From WHSW01 sp963821025 (GTDB taxonomy: Bacteria > Actinomycetota > Thermoleophilia > Solirubrobacterales > 70-9): DNA of 64,000 nucleotides. Under the pieces are notes generated by a model. The model searched no databases and was not told where the DNA came from. It saw only the letters and a program-made list of their open reading frames with translations. The position numbers and the translations under genes were made by a program. This document shows positions 59,264 to 64,000 of the stretch, in pieces (position 1 is the first letter of the stretch; every line of letters starts with the position of its first letter). The stretch lies in the NCBI GenBank assembly GCA_963821025.1, contig CAWGCG010000004.1, forward strand, positions 930,001-994,000. The letters run 5' to 3'.

Positions 59264-60097
59264 CTACTTGGTGCGGACCGCGGACTCGAGCTCTGCGTCG
59301 GTGAAGCCAGAGGCGACCTCGCCGGTGGAGGCAAAGCGATAGAGGGCGACCCCGAAGACTCCTCGCATCGCCTGGATGATCAGCATCGAGACCGCGAGCA
59401 GCGCTGCGCCGACGACGACGATCGCCGCCCCGGCCGCGAGCTCGCCGCCGCTGTCGTCGGACATCCACAGCAAGACGCCGAGAGCGATCAGCAGGATCGC
59501 CGGCAACACTCCGAGCAGGCCGACGATGCCGCCGATCGCGACATTGCCGGTCACCTGCCCCGCCCAGCGCTGCTTGAACATCGAGGCCGAGCGCTTCAGC
59601 GTCGCCAGCGGGCCGAGGCCCTCGATCGCGATCACGGGAATCGCGAGGAAGGTGATCAGCCCCCAGGCGGCGGCGCCGATCGAGCCGACGATCACCTCGC
59701 CGATGCTGCCGCTCTGGCGCAGCGCCGCGAACAGCGTCCCGACCAGGGCCGAGAGCGCCGCCCAGCCGGCGATCGCGCCGACCTTCCCCCGCGCCGCGGC
59801 CATCCCCTCGCCGAAGGTCGCATCGCGGCCATGGAAGATCGCGTCGGCGGTCGAGGCGAGAGCGACCGCGAAGTAGGTGGCGATGAACGAGGCCAGGTAG
59901 ATGCCGATCGCGGTCAGCAGCCCTCCGACGACGCGTTGGCCGTCGTCGATCAGATAGACGCCGGGACCGATCAGCACCACCACGGGCACCAGCGTCGCGA
60001 GCGCCCCGAAGATCGGGAAGCGAAACAGCTGGCGGTTCGAGCGCAGCACGCTCCAGCTCTTCTTGGTCAGCTCCCAGCCCTGCTTGAACCGGCCCAT
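59264..60097 (-). CDS. DUF6159-like polytopic membrane protein
   Basis: A 277-residue protein with about six membrane helices. It begins GRFKQGWELTKKSWSVLRSN, the signature of a widespread family of unknown function (DUF6159), and ends with FTDAELESAVRTK. The ATG at 60097 has a good GAGGAGG site upstream; the longer frame upstream has no family sequence. Divergent from the MFS exporter (70 bp). Confidence 0.8.
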   Translation of the reverse strand: MGRFKQGWELTKKSWSVLRSNRQLFRFPIFGALATLVPVVVLIGPGVYLIDDGQRVVGGLLTAIGIYLASFIATYFAVALASTADAIFHGRDATFGEGMAAARGKVGAIAGWAALSALVGTLFAALRQSGSIGEVIVGSIGAAAWGLITFLAIPVIAIEGLGPLATLKRSASMFKQRWAGQVTGNVAIGGIVGLLGVLPAILLIALGVLLWMSDDSGGELAAGAAIVVVGAALLAVSMLIIQAMRGVFGVALYRFASTGEVASGFTDAELESAVRTK

Positions 60098-60167
60098 CAG
60101 GCCTCCTCGGTCGATAGCTCGCGGACGTTTCATCGGCAGTCTGGCAGCGGGACTAGAGTGGAGAAAC

Positions 60168-61727
60168 GTGACCGGGAGCGCAGCGGCAAAGGGCACCGGG
60201 ATGGCGCTGTTCGCGATGGGGCTCGGGATCCTGGTGATCGCCAACGACTTCACCGCGCTGAACGTCGCCCTGCCGGCGATCGAGCAGGACTTCGACGTCG
60301 ACGTCGGCACGATCCAGTGGACGGTCAACGCCTACGCGCTCACCTTCGGCATGGTCCTGGTCACCGGGGGGCGGCTCGCCGACATGTTCGGCCGCCGCCG
60401 GATCTTCTTCATCGGCACGGCGATCTTCGCCGGGTTCTCGCTGCTCGGCGGGCTCGCCCAGAACGCCGACCAGCTGATCGCGATGCGGGTCGGGATGGGG
60501 GTCGGCGGCGGGCTGATGTGGCCGGCGGTGCTGGGGATGACCTTTGCCGCGGTGCCCCCGGCGCGTGCCGCCTTCGCCGGCGGGCTGATCCTCGGCGTCG
60601 CCGGGCTCGGCAACGCTGTCGGCCCGCTGATCGGCGGCGTGCTCACCGACGAGCTCAGCTGGCGCGCGATCTTCTTCCTCAACGTCCCGATCGCCGCCTT
60701 CGCCGTCGCCGTGACCGCGGCGAAGATCCACCAGCCGGTCGACGAGGGGGCGCGCGAGCGGATCGACTACGCCGGGATCATCTCGCTCTCGCTCGGTCTG
60801 GTGCTCTTGCTGCTCGCCCTCGACCAGTCGGCGGACTGGGGCTGGGGCGACCCGCGGGTGCTCGGGATGGTCGCGCTGGCGCTGATCTCGTTCGCCGCCT
60901 TCGCGGTGGTCGAGCCACGCATGGGCAGCGCCGCGCTGGTACCGGAGGAGGTGATCGCCAACCGCGGCTTCGTCGCCGCCTGCTTGACGATCCTGTTCCT
61001 GTCGGCCGTCTTCTTCTCCGCGATCCTCTATGTCCCGCAGCTGATGGAGAAGATCCTCGGCTACTCGGCACTCGAGGCCGGCGTCGGCATGCTGCCGATG
61101 CTGGGGACGTTCGGCGCCGTCGCCTTCCTCTCCGACCGGTTCGTGGCCCGGCTGGGGATGCGGACGATGATCATCGCCGGCACCGCGCTGCTCGCAGCCG
61201 GGCCGTTCTTGCTCTCCTTCTTCAGCACCGACTCGAGCTACGGCGCCCTGATCCCGGGCCTGGTCGCGACCGGGATCGGGGCCGGCTTCTTTTACCCGAC
61301 GATGACCACCGCGGCCGTCGGCATGCTCGATCCCTCGCGGTCGAGCCTCGCCGGCGGGATCGCCTACATGTTCCAGGTCGCCGGCGGGGCGATCGGCCTC
61401 GGCCTTTGCACAGCGCTGTTCACGATTCGTTCCGAGGACAAGATCGCCGGCGACGCCGCCGACCTCGGCCTGCGGATGAGCGACCAGCAGGCGTCGGTGA
61501 TCCACGGGGTGCTGGTGGGCACCGATCCGGGCCAGACCGCCTTCTCGGATTTCTCGACCTCGGTCGCCGACCGGGTGCTCGCCGTGGTCAAGGACTCGTT
61601 CGTCGCCGGGGCCCAGTTCAGCTTTCGGATCGTCGGCGCGCTCGCGTTGATCGGGCTCCTGATCGCGATCGTGGGGGTCCGCCCCGATCCGGTCGCCGAG
61701 GCGGTCCCGGAGCCGGCCGAGGCATGA
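60168..61727 (+). CDS. MFS transporter, DHA2 (EmrB/QacA) type
   Basis: A 519-residue membrane protein with 14 predicted helices, the number typical of drug:H+ antiporters of the DHA2 family. Motif A is seen as GRLADMFGRRRIFF and motif C-like as GAVGPLIGG-type (GLGNAVGPLIGG); the first helix holds NDFTALNVALPAI. Such proteins export drugs or lipid precursors with protons. GTG start with GGAGAA upstream. Converges on the AarF/UbiB gene 19 bp apart. Confidence 0.92.
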   Translation: MTGSAAAKGTGMALFAMGLGILVIANDFTALNVALPAIEQDFDVDVGTIQWTVNAYALTFGMVLVTGGRLADMFGRRRIFFIGTAIFAGFSLLGGLAQNADQLIAMRVGMGVGGGLMWPAVLGMTFAAVPPARAAFAGGLILGVAGLGNAVGPLIGGVLTDELSWRAIFFLNVPIAAFAVAVTAAKIHQPVDEGARERIDYAGIISLSLGLVLLLLALDQSADWGWGDPRVLGMVALALISFAAFAVVEPRMGSAALVPEEVIANRGFVAACLTILFLSAVFFSAILYVPQLMEKILGYSALEAGVGMLPMLGTFGAVAFLSDRFVARLGMRTMIIAGTALLAAGPFLLSFFSTDSSYGALIPGLVATGIGAGFFYPTMTTAAVGMLDPSRSSLAGGIAYMFQVAGGAIGLGLCTALFTIRSEDKIAGDAADLGLRMSDQQASVIHGVLVGTDPGQTAFSDFSTSVADRVLAVVKDSFVAGAQFSFRIVGALALIGLLIAIVGVRPDPVAEAVPEPAEA

Positions 61728-61746
61728 GCGGCCGGCGCGCCGAAGC

Positions 61747-63159
61747 CTAGGGCGGCGCCGCGATCGGGGGCACCCTGCGGCCGCCGCGGCGCTCGAAGTA
61801 CTCGCGCTCGAGCTCGCCGAGCTCGGTCGCCGGCGGGTCGGCGTAGACCCACTCGCGCATGATCCGGTGCCAGTTTCGCTTCGCCCGCAGCTGGGCGAGC
61901 ACGGCGACCACACCGGTCTCCATCCGTCGTCCCATCAGCTCGTCGGCGGGCAGGCTCTCGCGGCGCATCAGGTCGAAGTACTCCGAGCGGGGGTCCGAGG
62001 TCGACTCGATGATCTTCATCACCCGTCGCGAGGAGATCTGGTAATCGCGGTCCTCCATGTACCAGCCGCCGACCACCATCACGTGGTCCATGAGCCGCTC
62101 GGCGTCGAGCTTGGAGGGATTCTTGACGAAGCCGAGGTCGTGCAGCGCTTCGCGCAGCTCGGCGGGGTCGCGACGGACACCGGCGTCGATCGCCCGCTGC
62201 TCGAGCCGGATCTGGTCGAGCTCGAGCTTCTTCGTCATCCCGAAGTCGATGAAGGCGACCCTTCCGTCGCCCATCAGGATGTAGTTGCCCGGGTGCGAGT
62301 CGGCGTTGAAGTGCTGCAGGTGAAAGACCGAGCCGAAGCAGAAGCGAAAGACGATCTCGCCGAAGCGGCTGCGCTGCTCATGGTCGAGCTCGAGCACCTG
62401 CTCGAACCCGGCGCCCTCGACCAGCTCGGTGACCAACACCCGCCGGCGTGAGAGCCGGGTGATCACGTCGGGGACGTAGATGAACGGGTGGGCGCGGTAG
62501 GCGCGTGAGAAGCTTCGCTGGTTCTGGGCCTCGTATTCGTAATCGAGCTCCTCGAGCACCCGCTCGCGCAGCTCCGTGGCGACCGCCTTGGCGTCGAGGC
62601 CCGGGGCGAGCGTCTTCGCCAGGCGGACGAGCATGCCCGCGTTGGCCAGGTCGGCCTCGAGGGCCTCGGCGACGCCCGGGTATTGGATCTTGACCGCGAC
62701 CGCGCGGCCGTCGAGCAACCTCGCGCGGTGGACCTGGCCGATCGAGGCGGCGGCGAACGCCTCTGGCTCGATCTCGGCGAAGTGCTCTGAGGCGGGCTCG
62801 CCGTATTCGCCCTCGATCACCTTCGAGACCTGCTCCCAGCCCATCGCCGGGGCCGATGTGCGCAGCTTTGCCAGCTCGCGCTGGTAGACCTCCCGGTACT
62901 CCGGCGGCAGGAACTCGGTGTCGATGAACGAGGCGAGCTGCCCGAGCTTCATCGCCGCGCCCTTCATCTCGCCGAGGATCGACGCCATTCTCAGCGCGGT
63001 CTCCAGGTGGCGCGCCTCGAGCCGCTCCTGAGCCTCGTCGGGGGAGCGCGCGACGACCGCCGCGCGGGTGCCGGCGTAGCGGGCGGCCTGGCCGCCGAGC
63101 GCGGTGCCGAGCTTGGCCGAGCGCCGCACCCGGCCCTTGGGGATCTTGTCCTCACCCAC
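61747..63159 (-). CDS. AarF/ABC1/UbiB family atypical kinase
   Basis: A 470-residue protein of the UbiB/COQ8 family. The KxGQ motif is in MKLGQLASFIDTEFLPPEY, the ATP-binding Ala-rich loop is AFAAASIGQVHRA, the VAVK lysine follows, and the catalytic HxxxxNY is HPGNYILMGDGRVAFIDFGM. Members assist quinone biosynthesis or lipid homeostasis and are ATPases more than protein kinases. The GTG at 63159 is taken as start (VGEDKIPKG). A quinone-related role fits the sdh operon elsewhere, but this is speculation. Confidence 0.92.
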   Translation of the reverse strand: MGEDKIPKGRVRRSAKLGTALGGQAARYAGTRAAVVARSPDEAQERLEARHLETALRMASILGEMKGAAMKLGQLASFIDTEFLPPEYREVYQRELAKLRTSAPAMGWEQVSKVIEGEYGEPASEHFAEIEPEAFAAASIGQVHRARLLDGRAVAVKIQYPGVAEALEADLANAGMLVRLAKTLAPGLDAKAVATELRERVLEELDYEYEAQNQRSFSRAYRAHPFIYVPDVITRLSRRRVLVTELVEGAGFEQVLELDHEQRSRFGEIVFRFCFGSVFHLQHFNADSHPGNYILMGDGRVAFIDFGMTKKLELDQIRLEQRAIDAGVRRDPAELREALHDLGFVKNPSKLDAERLMDHVMVVGGWYMEDRDYQISSRRVMKIIESTSDPRSEYFDLMRRESLPADELMGRRMETGVVAVLAQLRAKRNWHRIMREWVYADPPATELGELEREYFERRGGRRVPPIAAPP

Positions 63160-63204
63160 GAGGCCAGAGTAGCCAGGCGCGCGGATCGCGGATACGGTCT
63201 CTGA

Positions 63205-64000
63205 GTGGCGAGGATCGATCCCGAGCAGCGGTGGGGAGAGCTGGGCAGACCCGACTACGCCGGCCTGCTCTCCTTCGGCGGCTGCCCCTACACCGAGTCG
63301 GTCGCCGACCTCGCGGGCGCCGACGTGGCGATTGTCGGAGCCCCGATCGACGAGCTCGTCTCCGACCGTCCCGGCACTCGCTTCGGCCCGCGGGCGATCC
63401 GCGGCGCGAGCGGCAGTCCCGGGCGCCACCTCGACGCCGAGGTCGAGCCGCTCTCGGCGCTCGACGTCGTCGATTTTGGCGACGCTCCGATCATCCCAGC
63501 CGACCCACTCGCCTCGCACGCCGCGATCGAGGCGCTCGTCGGCGAGGTCTGCGAGGCGGGCGCGATCCCGCTGGTGCTCGGCGGCGATCACTCGATCGCC
63601 GAGCCCGACATCCGCGCCTGCGCCGAGCGCCACGGACCGCTCGGCCTGATCCACTTCGACGCCCACACCGATACCGGGAGTGAGCTCTGGGGCGTCGAGG
63701 TCTCACACGGCTCACCGATGTACCGGCTGGTCGAGCAAGGCCACGTCGACCCCGCTCGCTACGTCCAGATCGGCCTGCGCGGGTACTGGCCCGGCGCGGA
63801 GGAGTTCGCCTGGCAGCGCGAGCAGGGGATCACGGCGATCTTCATGCGCGAGCTGATCGAGCGTGGGATCGCCGCCGTCATCGACCAGGCCGTGGCCGTG
63901 GTCGGCGAGGGCCCGGCGTTTGCGTCGGTCGACATCGATGTCCTCGACCCGGCGTTTGCGCCCGGAACCGGCACGCCCGAGCCCGGCGGGATGACCACCG
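63205..64000 (+). CDS. Agmatinase/arginase-family ureohydrolase (partial, runs off the window)
   Basis: 265 codons of a manganese ureohydrolase; the frame is open to the window end. Metal-binding motifs are intact: GGDHSI, HFDAHTDTG and SVDIDVLDPAFAPGTG with PEPGG. The PGTRFGPRAIR segment after the N-terminal domain is typical of agmatinase or related guanidino hydrolases (guanidinobutyrase, guanidinase); arginases differ. GTG start at 63205, divergent from the AarF gene by 45 bp. The exact substrate cannot be read from the sequence. Confidence 0.88.
   Translation, partial: MARIDPEQRWGELGRPDYAGLLSFGGCPYTESVADLAGADVAIVGAPIDELVSDRPGTRFGPRAIRGASGSPGRHLDAEVEPLSALDVVDFGDAPIIPADPLASHAAIEALVGEVCEAGAIPLVLGGDHSIAEPDIRACAERHGPLGLIHFDAHTDTGSELWGVEVSHGSPMYRLVEQGHVDPARYVQIGLRGYWPGAEEFAWQREQGITAIFMRELIERGIAAVIDQAVAVVGEGPAFASVDIDVLDPAFAPGTGTPEPGGMTT

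Noticed and set aside
61747..63666. Extended start for the AarF/UbiB protein up to 63666
   Set aside because: The extra 169 residues are antisense to the ureohydrolase gene and unlike the family; GTG 63159 fits the conserved start.

Overview
The window is about 64 kb of very GC-rich DNA, gene-dense on both strands, with many GTG starts and 1-4 bp ATGA/GTGA/TGATG overlaps. Gene content points to Actinomycetota: several F420-type oxidoreductase families, a six-gene MCE cassette, a PucR-type regulator, IDH1-type isocitrate dehydrogenase and an R2-like oxidase. The set of lineage-restricted secreted and winged-helix proteins suggests class Thermoleophilia (Solirubrobacterales-like); that placement is inference, not proof. 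I see no phage, transposase, CRISPR array or rRNA; one tRNA gene (Gln, TTG) is present.

Layout. 1-4.7 kb: end of lysC, asd, a large polytopic membrane protein and a CPA1 Na+/H+ antiporter. 4.7-8.7 kb (minus): a succinate dehydrogenase operon sdhA-sdhB-sdhE in which the third subunit is a CCG-domain (HdrB-like) protein in place of a cytochrome b anchor. 8.7-12.3 kb: site-2 protease with CBS domains, diguanylate cyclase, M28 peptidase. 12.3-16.5 kb: AidB-like acyl-CoA dehydrogenase, a small zinc-ribbon gene, icd-mdh. 16.5-22.9 kb: AT-hook winged-helix protein, fatty-acid hydroxylase, Cys-rich small protein, MBL hydrolase, hsp20-lon, membrane protein, TetR. 23-27.7 kb: R2-like oxidase fused to an SCP2-like domain, YceI, PPOX, LLM oxidoreductase, glyS. 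27.7-33 kb: secreted protein, FmdB, LCP protein, ROK glucokinase, rsmI. 33.2-42.1 kb: six consecutive MCE genes without adjacent permease or ATPase, followed by two paralogous secreted proteins and a lipoprotein. 44.3-53.9 kb: small RemA-like protein, DDN-family protein, metG, ABC exporter, tatD, rsmA, ispE, DedA-PAP2 fusion, PucR regulator. 53.9-64 kb: tRNA-Gln, a structured leader, glmU-prs, small membrane proteins, degenerate HD-GYP protein, GDPD, DUF6159-like protein, MFS exporter, AarF/UbiB kinase and a truncated agmatinase-family gene.

Two repeat systems run through the window. One is a 47-bp hairpin element found in four equal-length copies: three lie between convergent gene pairs and the fourth is read as protein inside a membrane-protein gene. 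Its inner stem is kept by compensatory changes. The other is a set of heptanucleotide arrays (best at 18814-18890, eleven 7-bp units switching strand part-way; related arrays at 6960-6987 and 26302-26322).

Three otherwise intact genes carry apparent single-base frameshifts (third MCE gene, rsmA, GDPD), all at C runs or CC/C differences. These could be assembly errors or real lesions and should be resolved before the genes are called broken.
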